A stretch of 64,000 nt of DNA from an uncultured Opitutales bacterium (GTDB taxonomy: Bacteria > Verrucomicrobiota > Verrucomicrobiia > Opitutales > Intestinicryptomonadaceae), in assembly GCA_900545705.1 (NCBI GenBank), contig URAK01000007.1:62001-126000 (forward strand), written 5' to 3'. The position numbers were made by a program, and so were the translations under genes. Below, piece after piece: positions 9,285 through 16,644 of the stretch. Under the pieces are notes generated by a model. The model had not been told where the DNA came from and did no database searches. It saw only the letters and a list, made by a program, of their open reading frames with translations. The stretch's first letter is position 1; the number at the start of each line of letters is the position of its first letter.

Positions 9285-9428
9285 TGGAGCGAGGTTTTTT
9301 GCCTACCATTTAGGTTGCGGGAATTACGTATAGCTGATTATTGCGGGGCCCTGCATATCTTGGTGCTTTAAAAAAATACGAAAATATAAAAATTAAAATA
9401 TTAAAAAATTAGCTTCAAATCTATAAAA

Positions 9429-9453
9429 ACGATATGATTTGATATTATATCGT
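9429..9453. promoter_or_regulatory. Inverted repeat in the cas9 promoter region
   Basis: ACGATAT (9429-9435) and ATATCGT (9447-9453) are separated by 11 bases, giving a two-half-site spacing of about 18 bp, as expected for a dimeric helix-turn-helix regulator. The site sits 56-80 bases ahead of the cas9 ATG, where a promoter should be. Function is inferred from position and symmetry only. Confidence 0.35.
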
Positions 9454-9508
9454 TGATTTTCGTTCCCATTGCAAATATTTCAATAATAACAAAGAATTTA
9501 ATAAAAAT

Positions 9509-12500
9509 ATGGAAAAAGAAAAAAATAATCACGTCTGGGGATTTGACATCGGAAAAGGCTCTCTTGGCGAGGCCGTGCGCGTAGGCGGCGACTTCAAGCA
9601 TATCGCCTCCGTGCTGTTGGATCCGGAATTCGGGGAGATTAAAACCGCAGCTCTTGCACGCAGGCAAATGCGCACGAGAAAAGCACATAAAGCGCGCGAA
9701 AAATGGCTTGAAGAATGCCTCGATGGAACGGGCGTTGAAATCTTAAAGCGGAGGGAAGTCGGCATTGTGGACGGGCAGTGGCGGCTAATCTCAAAGGGCG
9801 ACGAGCGCCTCGAGCGCGAATTTCCGCCTAACGGCGAAGAGGTCTGCTACAACAGCATCGCGCTGCGGTGTAAACTTCTGCTTGGCGAAAAACTCGAAGG
9901 CTGGCAGGTATTCAAGGCGCTAAATTCCGCCATTCAAAAACGCGGGTACGACGAAAATATCCCATGGGGCGAAGCCGAGGAAAAATCCTCAAAAAAAGAT
10001 GAGGACGACTACGCCCAAAAGCTCTCCCAGTACGAAAGGGAAAAATCCGAACTCTTTGAAAGCTTCGCCGACGGCGAAAAGTACGATTTCCCGTGCTTTT
10101 TTAAAGCGTACAAAATGGGATTGTGGTCTCCGGAAAATCCGAGGAGGGTCGAGGTGCGCATAGACTGCCGCGCGCAAAAGGCAAAAAGTTACGTTGTCGC
10201 GCGCAAATACGTTGAAAGGGAATTTGAATGCCTTGTCGAGGCGGCTGCAAAATTTTTCCCGAAACTGAAAGGAAGGGCGAAATTCATATTGTACGGAGTA
10301 TCCGAAACACCGTACGCCTCCTACTACGGGAATATGAGAAAAAAATTCGGGCTTAAACGCGGCGCCGAAAGCGACTGGACTGCTCTCGGGCAGAAAGTTC
10401 CGCGCTTCGACAACAGGATAATCGACAAATGCAGGCTCATTCCGCGCATGAACGTATGCAAGATAAGGCCGCTTAACGAAGCCAGAAACGAAAAAGACCT
10501 GCTTTATTACGAAGTCACTCTCGCCTTGAAGCTGTTAAATCTGCGCTTTTTTAGGAACTCCAACATAGAGCAGCTTACGTTTGAAGAGTTTAAAAAGGCT
10601 TTTGAAATTGCCTCCGGCGCGAAGTATAAAATGACAAAAACCGCCATGAAAAAATTTTTGAAATCAATATCGGCAACCGCCCTTGGCGACGACTACGCCG
10701 AAATTGAGCCTCCAAAGGAAAGCGGGCGGGCGTCGTTTTCAAGGCCGGCAATGGATATTTTGAAGGAGCTTATATTTTCCGGAATGCCGCCGCGTGAATT
10801 TTACGGCAGGAAAATTCCTGAAATTTCCAACACCGATAAAAACAAGGGCGTAGTCGCGTCCGATCTGGATTTTATAAAGCTTATGGGCGACTGCCCGTGG
10901 GGCGGCATTTTCATACCCGACGTACAAACGTACCAGTTTGCAAACGCGGCTTTCCCCAACCCAGACGCGCAAATAAACAAGCTCATAGGCTCCCAGAACA
11001 ATCCCATCGTGCGCCACAGGTTAACTTTCTTTTTCGAGAGGATAAAATTTTTAGAATCTAAGTACGGAGTTCCGGATAAAGTCGTGCTCGAATTTGTCAG
11101 GGACGATTTCATGGGCGAAAAGGAAAAGAAGGAGATGCGCATTGCAATGAAAAAGCGCGCCGAGGAAAAAATGATGATTGCCAAAGACCTCGACGAGCAC
11201 GGATTCAAAGGCGGCAATCTGCTCCTTAAAATGGAACTGTACAGAAAGCAGAACGGAATCTGCCTCTACACCGGAGACGCCTTGCCGCTGAGCGAGCTTG
11301 CAACGCTCGAGATAGAACATATAGTGCCGCGCAGCAGGGGCGGTCCGGACGCGCAGTACAACTACGTAATCACCCGCGAAAAGACAAACAAGCTAAAAGG
11401 TGACAAAACCCCGTACGAGTGGCTCTCCTCCGACGCTAAAGAATGGGCGTCGTACACGGACAGGGTCAACGCATGTGCCAAGGCTCTCGGCAAAAAACGC
11501 TGCCGCCTGCTGCTTGAAAAGGACGCCGAAGAGCTTGTGGAAAAATATACGGCTCTGGCGGAAACCGCGCATATAGCAAAGCTTGCCCAGAAGATAGTCT
11601 GCATGCACTTCGGCTTTCAATTCGGCGGCCTCAGCGGGACGAAGCGCGTCTTTACCGTTCCCGGCGCCCTCACTTCGAGGATACGCAAGTTTTACGGGCT
11701 CGACAGGATTCTGCACAATGCGGCGGCGGAAAGTGAAAATTTATCTTTCGAGGAATTTTTAAAATTCAGCGAAGATCTCGAAAAGAAGAATCGAAAAAAC
11801 AAGAAGCACCACGCGCTCGACGCAATGTGCCTATGCTTTGCGCCCACAGGCGTAGATTCAAGGCGCGCAAAACTCGGCGAGATACTTCCGGAAAAACTGA
11901 GGAGCGAAAAGGCTGCAAGGGAATTTTTCAAAAGCTATCTCGACAAGATAATGCCCGTGGATGTTGCGCCGAAAAAGCCGCGCCTCGAAGACGGCATATA
12001 CTCAAAACGGATAATCGGCGGAAAGGCGTGCATGGTAAAGCGCAACAATCTCGTGGACTTGGCGTACAAGTCGGGATTGAAGCCTGTATTCGATATTCCG
12101 ACTCTCATAAAGCTCGTCGATAAAAAAGAGAAGGGGATAATAAACCCGCAAATCCGCAAGATGATAGGGGAATTTGCCGCGACAAATCCTGACGAATCCG
12201 CATGGCGCAAGTGGTGCGAAGAAGTCAGGCTGCCGTCGAAAAGCGGATTGGGAGCCCGCGTATTGAGAGTTCTTGTTTACTACGGAGAGGCCGATGAATA
12301 CAAGGATTTGTCCAAAGACGGCTGCGGCGCGTACAGAAAGGGCGACGGACACAAGGGGCAGGTGGTATGGGAGTCAGTTGACGGCAAGTATTATGTCGAG
12401 CCCGTATATGTCCATGCCTCGAAGGCCGGCGTGATGGCGGCGTTGAATGCAAATCCCAAGAAAAAGAGGATATGCGGAATGTTTAATTCCCACTGCACGG

Positions 12501-12688
12501 TGGATGTCGGCGACGTTTACAACGACAGGGGCGACTTCATTCTCCCCGCCGGAAGATATATGGTTAATACAATATTAACAACTGGTAGGTGCGTATTGAC
12601 AAATGCGGACGGGGAAAAGAGAAACCCTATAAATATAAATTACCTTATGAGAGCCGGCATGAGGCGCGTTGAGTTGAGCGAGCTATGA
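9509..12688 (+). CDS. cas9: CRISPR-associated endonuclease Cas9, compact type II-C
   Basis: Cas9 uses a crRNA:tracrRNA duplex to find and cut double-stranded DNA. The protein has 1059 residues, in the size class of compact type II-C enzymes. RuvC-I is WGFDIGKGSLG with catalytic Asp13; the arginine-rich bridge helix follows at about 50-66 (ARRQMRTRKAHKAREKW). RuvC-II is KVVLEFVRD with Glu528. The HNH domain has EIEHIVPRSRGG with His604 and a partner Asn627 in ITREKTNKLK. RuvC-III is KHHALDAMC with His768 and Asp771. Residues ~70-500 form the recognition lobe, ~800-1059 the wedge/PAM-interacting part. All catalytic positions look intact. A charged insertion follows QKRGYDEN at about 150-175. 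It overlaps cas1 by 4 bases. Absence of csn2 and cas4 supports II-C. Confidence 0.97.
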   Translation: MEKEKNNHVWGFDIGKGSLGEAVRVGGDFKHIASVLLDPEFGEIKTAALARRQMRTRKAHKAREKWLEECLDGTGVEILKRREVGIVDGQWRLISKGDERLEREFPPNGEEVCYNSIALRCKLLLGEKLEGWQVFKALNSAIQKRGYDENIPWGEAEEKSSKKDEDDYAQKLSQYEREKSELFESFADGEKYDFPCFFKAYKMGLWSPENPRRVEVRIDCRAQKAKSYVVARKYVEREFECLVEAAAKFFPKLKGRAKFILYGVSETPYASYYGNMRKKFGLKRGAESDWTALGQKVPRFDNRIIDKCRLIPRMNVCKIRPLNEARNEKDLLYYEVTLALKLLNLRFFRNSNIEQLTFEEFKKAFEIASGAKYKMTKTAMKKFLKSISATALGDDYAEIEPPKESGRASFSRPAMDILKELIFSGMPPREFYGRKIPEISNTDKNKGVVASDLDFIKLMGDCPWGGIFIPDVQTYQFANAAFPNPDAQINKLIGSQNNPIVRHRLTFFFERIKFLESKYGVPDKVVLEFVRDDFMGEKEKKEMRIAMKKRAEEKMMIAKDLDEHGFKGGNLLLKMELYRKQNGICLYTGDALPLSELATLEIEHIVPRSRGGPDAQYNYVITREKTNKLKGDKTPYEWLSSDAKEWASYTDRVNACAKALGKKRCRLLLEKDAEELVEKYTALAETAHIAKLAQKIVCMHFGFQFGGLSGTKRVFTVPGALTSRIRKFYGLDRILHNAAAESENLSFEEFLKFSEDLEKKNRKNKKHHALDAMCLCFAPTGVDSRRAKLGEILPEKLRSEKAAREFFKSYLDKIMPVDVAPKKPRLEDGIYSKRIIGGKACMVKRNNLVDLAYKSGLKPVFDIPTLIKLVDKKEKGIINPQIRKMIGEFAATNPDESAWRKWCEEVRLPSKSGLGARVLRVLVYYGEADEYKDLSKDGCGAYRKGDGHKGQVVWESVDGKYYVEPVYVHASKAGVMAALNANPKKKRICGMFNSHCTVDVGDVYNDRGDFILPAGRYMVNTILTTGRCVLTNADGEKRNPININYLMRAGMRRVELSEL

Positions 12689-13581
12689 GCTACCATATCC
12701 TGCACATATCGGAGTACGGCTGCAAGCTGTCGAAAGAGCGCGGGTTGCTCGTCTGCAAGAAGGACGGCGCCGTGCTCGGAAAGATAGCGATAGAAGACCT
12801 GCGCGCGGTAGTGATAGTTGCGGGCGGGGTGTCCATAAGCGGCGAGGTTTTTTCAAGCATATTGGCAAACGACGCAATAATACTGCATTGCAAAAACTAC
12901 AAGCCCGTAGGGATAAGCGTTCCGAATTGCAGGACATACGACGCCCGCGTAGTTCTCAACCAGTCCGCCGGCAATAAAAACCTGAACGCCGCAATATGGC
13001 GCAGGTTGCTGTGCGCTAAGGTTGAAAATTGCGCTGCGTGCCTTGGCGGAATGGACGTCAAAGATTCGCGGCTGCATGAAATGGCGCAGGGCTGCCGCCG
13101 CGGTTTAAACGAGTCCCTTTGCGCAAGGGAATACTGGAAAAACTATTTTCCCCGCCTGGGGGAGGGCGGGGGAAATAGGGAGCCGGGGAGCGGAGCGTCT
13201 CCGATAAATGCGCTATTGGATTACGGATACGGTATAATGGGCGGGATAATCCATAGGAGCCTTATAGTTTCAGGCTTAAACAGCCTGTTGGGAGTCAACC
13301 ACAAGACATACTATAAAAATACGCCGCTCGTTTACGACGCAATAGAGCCGTTCAGGGCGTTTGTCGATTATGCGCTGTATAAATACGCGTGCAAATTTTC
13401 TGAAATGGGAGTGCGCGGGTGGTCGATATTTTTGGGGAAATATTTGAGGGATAAGAGAGTCGGAGTGAGAAACGGCAGTGTGAAGCTGATGGACGCCGCC
13501 GACGTTATGTGCGAGAGCTTGGCAAATGCATATAGATACAAGAAGGCGGAGCTGCTATGGACGCCCGCGCTGGAGACGTAA
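12685..13581 (+). CDS. cas1: CRISPR-associated endonuclease Cas1
   Basis: Cas1 is the integrase that, with Cas2, inserts new spacers into the array. The 298-residue protein has the N-terminal beta domain (about 1-90) and the helical catalytic domain. Likely metal ligands are Glu149 (CAREYWKNYF), His206 (GVNHKTYYKN) and Glu221 (LVYDAIEPFR), all in conserved family contexts; INALLDYGYGIM is the signature between the first two. Its ATG lies inside the cas9 stop (ATGA overlap), so it is translationally coupled to cas9. Length is typical for type II Cas1. All active-site positions are present, so the adaptation module should be functional. Confidence 0.96.
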   Translation: MSYHILHISEYGCKLSKERGLLVCKKDGAVLGKIAIEDLRAVVIVAGGVSISGEVFSSILANDAIILHCKNYKPVGISVPNCRTYDARVVLNQSAGNKNLNAAIWRRLLCAKVENCAACLGGMDVKDSRLHEMAQGCRRGLNESLCAREYWKNYFPRLGEGGGNREPGSGASPINALLDYGYGIMGGIIHRSLIVSGLNSLLGVNHKTYYKNTPLVYDAIEPFRAFVDYALYKYACKFSEMGVRGWSIFLGKYLRDKRVGVRNGSVKLMDAADVMCESLANAYRYKKAELLWTPALET

Positions 13582-13980
13582 ATGCCAATACAAAAGAAAA
13601 GTCCGTATAGAATGGGTTGGTTGATGGCGATGTTTGACTTGCCGGTGCTTCTTGAAGAAGAGCGGAAGGAGGCGGCGCGGTTTAGAAAGGCGCTGCTGGA
13701 CGACGGCTTTATAATGATACAATATTCGGTGTACTCGCGGCCATGCGTTTCGATTGAGCGAATGGCGAAATACTGCGAAAGGGTAAAGAAGTACGCGCCG
13801 ACGACAGGCGATATAAGGCTGTTATTTTTTACGGACAAGCAGTGGGAGACAAGTAAACTGATATGCCGCCGCCCAAAAGAGCTCGAAAAGATACCGGAGC
13901 AGATAGAGTTTTTTGAAGAGTTGAAAGGCAACGGCGCGGCTTCAGCCGTGGACGAAAAGGGCAATTTTTTATTGTTTTAA
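13582..13980 (+). CDS. cas2: CRISPR-associated endoribonuclease-fold protein Cas2
   Basis: Cas2 is the dimeric scaffold of the Cas1-Cas2 integration complex. This 132-residue ORF begins immediately after the cas1 stop with no gap. MGWLMAMFDLPV holds the conserved first strand with the aspartate (FDLPV), and the ferredoxin-like core continues through FRKALLDDGFIMIQYSVYSRPC to IRLLFFTDKQW. A C-terminal extension of about 30 residues follows the core, making it longer than minimal ~100-residue Cas2 but normal for type II systems. Its TAA stop is covered by the terminator T tract of the oppositely oriented candidate tracrRNA. Confidence 0.95.
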   Translation: MPIQKKSPYRMGWLMAMFDLPVLLEEERKEAARFRKALLDDGFIMIQYSVYSRPCVSIERMAKYCERVKKYAPTTGDIRLLFFTDKQWETSKLICRRPKELEKIPEQIEFFEELKGNGAASAVDEKGNFLLF

Positions 13981-14066
13981 AAAAAATATGCCGAATGCCA
14001 AGGTGCAATGCAGAGCTTGAAATTCGGCAAAATCAGTTAAGACTTTACAACAAAAAATTTACTTAA
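13979..14066 (-). ncRNA. Candidate tracrRNA
   Basis: Read on the - strand, the segment 14060-14041 contains TTTGTTGTAAAGTC, then TT and AAC. It can pair with the crRNA-sense repeat start GTTTTGACTTTACAACAAA: three pairs, a two-by-two UU bulge, then fourteen consecutive pairs. This is the geometry of a type II repeat:anti-repeat duplex. The tail holds one long hairpin: outer stem TGCCGAAT with ATTCGGCA (14029-14022 and 13996-13989), inner pairs CAAG/CTTG and TGC/GCA, then a run of eight U (13986-13979) acting as terminator. No separate nexus hairpin is obvious. The 5' end is estimated from the promoter and could differ by several bases; read-through from the array is also possible. Confidence 0.85.
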
Positions 14067-14094
14067 ATAAAAGTATAAAATAGACCTACGTCAA
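14066..14094 (-). promoter_or_regulatory. Possible tracrRNA promoter
   Basis: On the - strand TTGACG (14094-14089) is followed after 17 bases by TTTATT (14071-14066), and a better -10 match, TATACT, lies at 14077-14072 but at poor spacing from that -35. Either would start transcription just ahead of the anti-repeat. The whole element fits in the 38 bases between the anti-repeat and the first array repeat. Confidence 0.4.
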
Positions 14095-14098
14095 TACT

Positions 14099-15582
14099 AT
14101 TTTTAGAAAGAACAATTTGTTGTAAAGTCAAAACATTGTTCGTTTGTCTGCCCCTTATGGATTTATTTTTAGAAAGAACAATTTGTTGTAAAGTCAAAAC
14201 GGGTATTGATACGCCGCTGTCGCGCTTGACATTTTTAGAAAGAACAATTTGTTGTAAAGTCAAAACGTACGCAAACTGGCAAAACGACGATACTAAAATT
14301 TTTAGAAAGAACAATTTGTTGTAAAGTCAAAACGCATGTTAGCGATATCGGTTACATTTATTTATTTTTAGAAAGAACAATTTGTTGTAAAGTCAAAACG
14401 GGCTAATAAACAAGGCGCAAAAGCTGTCGATTTTTAGAAAGAACAATTTGTTGTAAAGTCAAAACTTAAGCCCAGTCGCCTCGTTTAGAATCGTCATTTT
14501 TAGAAAGAACAATTTGTTGTAAAGTCAAAACTCGTCTATCATTTTTTTACCTTTCCTTTTTATTTTTAGAAAGAACAATTTGTTGTAAAGTCAAAACTGA
14601 AGAAAAAAAGCAAGCTGAGGACGATTTATTTTTAGAAAGAACAATTTGTTGTAAAGTCAAAACTTACTCGCCCACTCACAACTTCGCAGAGTTATTTTTA
14701 GAAAGAACAATTTGTTGTAAAGTCAAAACTGCAATATATCGACGATATACGCGATCGCAAATTTTTAGAAAGAACAATTTGTTGTAAAGTCAAAACCATC
14801 GCACTTGCACTATCTTTGTCGATAGTATTTTTAGAAAGAACAATTTGTTGTAAAGTCAAAACTTCAAATCTCCAATTTCTTTGACAAGAGAAATTTTTAG
14901 AAAGAACAATTTGTTGTAAAGTCAAAACATTCAAAACTTTTGAATATGATAGTAAAACATTTTTAGAAAGAACAATTTGTTGTAAAGTCAAAACCGATAG
15001 ACGCAACCAATAGCCTAAAATGCTATTTTTAGAAAGAACAATTTGTTGTAAAGTCAAAACCGAGATGACGCGCAATAAGAATCCCGTTGTAATTTTTAGA
15101 AAGAACAATTTGTTGTAAAGTCAAAACCGAATGCTAAAAGGGTTTTCTGTTTAGGAGATTTTTAGAAAGAACAATTTGTTGTAAAGTCAAAACAGGGTAT
15201 CCGTCTTTAAGGTTCTGGTCGCGATTTTTAGAAAGAACAATTTGTTGTAAAGTCAAAACATTGTTCGTTTGTCTGCCCCTTATGGATTTATTTTTAGAAA
15301 GAACAATTTGTTGTAAAGTCAAAACCCTTTGTAAACCATTATTTTCTGTTCGGAAATTTTTAGAAAGAACAATTTGTTGTAAAGTCAAAACCTTCCGATT
15401 CTGTCGGAAACTTGCGCATACATTTTTAGAAAGAACAATTTGTTGTAAAGTCAAAACTACGACGTCGAAAGCGTTGAGGTAGTTGAACATTTTTAGAAAG
15501 AACAATTTGTTGTAAAGTCAAAACATATGCTAACGTCACAAACGTTGACAAACGATTTTTAGAAAGAACAATTTGTTGTAAA
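14099..15582 (-). CRISPR. Type II-C CRISPR array, 23 repeats and 22 spacers
   Basis: A 36-base repeat recurs every 66-67 bases. On the + strand it begins ATTTTTAGAAAGAACAATTT and ends GTTGTAAAGTCAAAAC; the crRNA sense is the - strand, beginning GTTTTGACTTTACAAC, as inferred from the anti-repeat. Repeats start at 14099, 14165, 14231, 14298, 14364, 14430, 14496, 14562, 14628, 14694, 14761, 14827, 14893, 14959, 15025, 15092, 15158, 15224, 15290, 15356, 15422, 15489 and 15555. The first 22 are identical by eye; the last (15555-15582) keeps 28 bases and lacks the final eight. Spacers are 30 bases, with 31 in the third, tenth, fifteenth and twenty-first. Spacers 1 (14135-14164) and 18 (15260-15289) are identical. 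Confidence 0.99.
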
Positions 15583-15608
15583 CTTTATATAACTTTTATT
15601 AAAAATTA

Positions 15609-15690
15609 AATGCTTTTTTAATATTGTAGGTATAGGTTATTTTTAGGTGAAAAGCATTGTGAACTGCGGTAAGTAGAGTATAGTACTTAC
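15609..15690. repeat. Two inverted repeats at the distal array flank
   Basis: AATGCTTTT (15609-15617) pairs with AAAAGCATT (15650-15658), and GTAAGTA (15669-15675) with TACTTAC (15684-15690) around eight bases. They fill the 120 bases between the truncated last repeat and the end of the small membrane protein gene. The second hairpin could help end that - strand gene, though it lacks a U tract, or belong to an array flank/leader element. Function is unassigned. Confidence 0.45.
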
Positions 15691-15703
15691 TCATATCATT
15701 TCA

Positions 15704-16003
15704 TTATTTAGAATTAACGCCCATATATACCCCGAGTGCAATTATATACCCTACCGCAAATACCGATGATATCAAAGCGATAGATTCTGCAATTAGAAAA
15801 GTCGCAAAGTTTAATTCCGCTGTCCCAAAAAATATTATGCTATTTATTATCAATGCAAATAGCCCGGCAAAGATAGCAAGCAGCGCAAACTTCAATATCG
15901 TTAGCCCCGAATATGATTTAACAGGTATTGATTCTTTAAAATCGCCTTTTGCAAGGCGACGTGCAAATTCCGGATTCTGTTTTAAATAATCGTCGTAGCT
16001 CAT
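15704..16003 (-). CDS. Small hypothetical membrane protein next to the array
   Basis: A 99-residue product if translated from the ATG at 16003 (MSYDDYLKQNPEFARRLAKG); a longer frame from 16090 adds a Lys/Asn-rich stretch unlike a real N-terminus, and purines (AGAAAA) precede 16003. Residues 1-40 are charged and soluble; two hydrophobic spans follow, about 44-68 (LTILKFALLAIFAGLFALII) and 73-95 (FATFLIAESIALISSVFAVG). I do not recognise the family. The gene is AT-rich like the array and lies 120 bases from it, on the array's strand and upstream in the direction of crRNA transcription. A link to CRISPR function is possible by position only. Confidence 0.55.
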   Translation of the reverse strand: MSYDDYLKQNPEFARRLAKGDFKESIPVKSYSGLTILKFALLAIFAGLFALIINSIIFFGTAELNFATFLIAESIALISSVFAVGYIIALGVYMGVNSK

Positions 16004-16217
16004 ATTTTTTCTAGATTTATCATTATTTTTTAATATTAAAAGTTTTTTGCAATATAAAAATTTTTGCTCCACAAAAGACTTTGGAAGCACAAATAAAATT
16101 TAGATTTCACACGCAAACTTTTTACACAAGGTTTGAGGAATATTTTTTTAAAGTATCCGTTGGCGGGCATTGTATGAGCCGTTAGCACGCTCCCATAATA
16201 AAAAGGCTTTTTCAGTT

Positions 16218-16465
16218 CCGCCCTGCGGGGTAGGCGGAATTTTGCGAAGCAAACCGCCGAAGGGGCGGAGCCCCTCAATGGGAACCCGTACTACGGGGTA
16301 GGCGGGAGTTTGCGGAGCAAACCGCCGAAGGGGCGAAGCCCCTCAACGGAAGCCCGCACTGCGGGGGTAGGCGGGAGTTTGCGAAGCAAACCGCCGAAGG
16401 GGCGGAGCCCCTCAATGGGAAGCCCGCACTGCGGGCCCCCTTAATGGAAACCTGCACTGCGGGGG
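16218..16465. repeat. REP-like palindromic tandem repeats (68-69 bp units)
   Basis: Three full units and one partial unit stand in tandem; the word TAGGCGG starts at 16231, 16299 and 16368. Each unit carries two hairpins: GGCGG-n3-TTTGC with GCAAACCGCC, and AGGGGC with GCCCCT. Units differ at a few bases, and the fourth is reduced to its last ~30 bases. GC content is far above the AT-rich flanks. The remainder of the 640-base gap (16004-16644) holds no supported gene. The structure resembles REP/BIME-type elements; no RAYT transposase gene is in the window. Confidence 0.85.
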
Positions 16466-16644
16466 TCAAACTTATCAATAGAATAATCCTTCACAGCGGA
16501 AGAGTGCTGCTGTTTTAAAGTCGCCTTAACTCTGCCGCATAAACTACAATAGCGAAATTATTTTTAGATGGGATTATTTTACGTATGCAGATTATAGCTC
16601 TTTAGCTCTCCTGCCAAAATAAATCCGCCTACTCAATAAAATAT

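Larger units (their letters stand above)
9065..9508. other. AT-rich intergenic region upstream of cas9
   Basis: About 440 bases with no supported gene. Base composition drops to very AT-rich in the last 150 bases before cas9. No anti-repeat to the CRISPR repeat was found here, so the tracrRNA is not encoded at this end. Two inverted repeats, listed separately, are the only clear structures; the region must hold the cas9 promoter, for which no single convincing -35/-10 pair stands out. Confidence 0.6.

Noticed and set aside
9065..9508. tracrRNA upstream of cas9
   Set aside because: No anti-repeat match was found here; the match is at 14041-14060.
13989..14029. Terminator of the cas9-cas1-cas2 operon on the + strand
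   Set aside because: The hairpin has a T run only in the - strand direction; on the + side it is followed by AAAATCAG.
14063..15505. Open frames across the array with repeated VLTLQQIVLSKN-type peptides on the - strand
   Set aside because: They are translations of the CRISPR repeat and spacers; the periodicity is that of the array.
16275..16478. 67-codon frame over the REP-like block
   Set aside because: The peptide repeats simply mirror the 68-69 bp DNA units and have no start signal or protein-like features.
8944..16644. CRISPR-Cas locus as an island integrated at tRNA-Pro
   Set aside because: No direct repeat of the tRNA 3' end is visible at the other side and there is no integrase gene.
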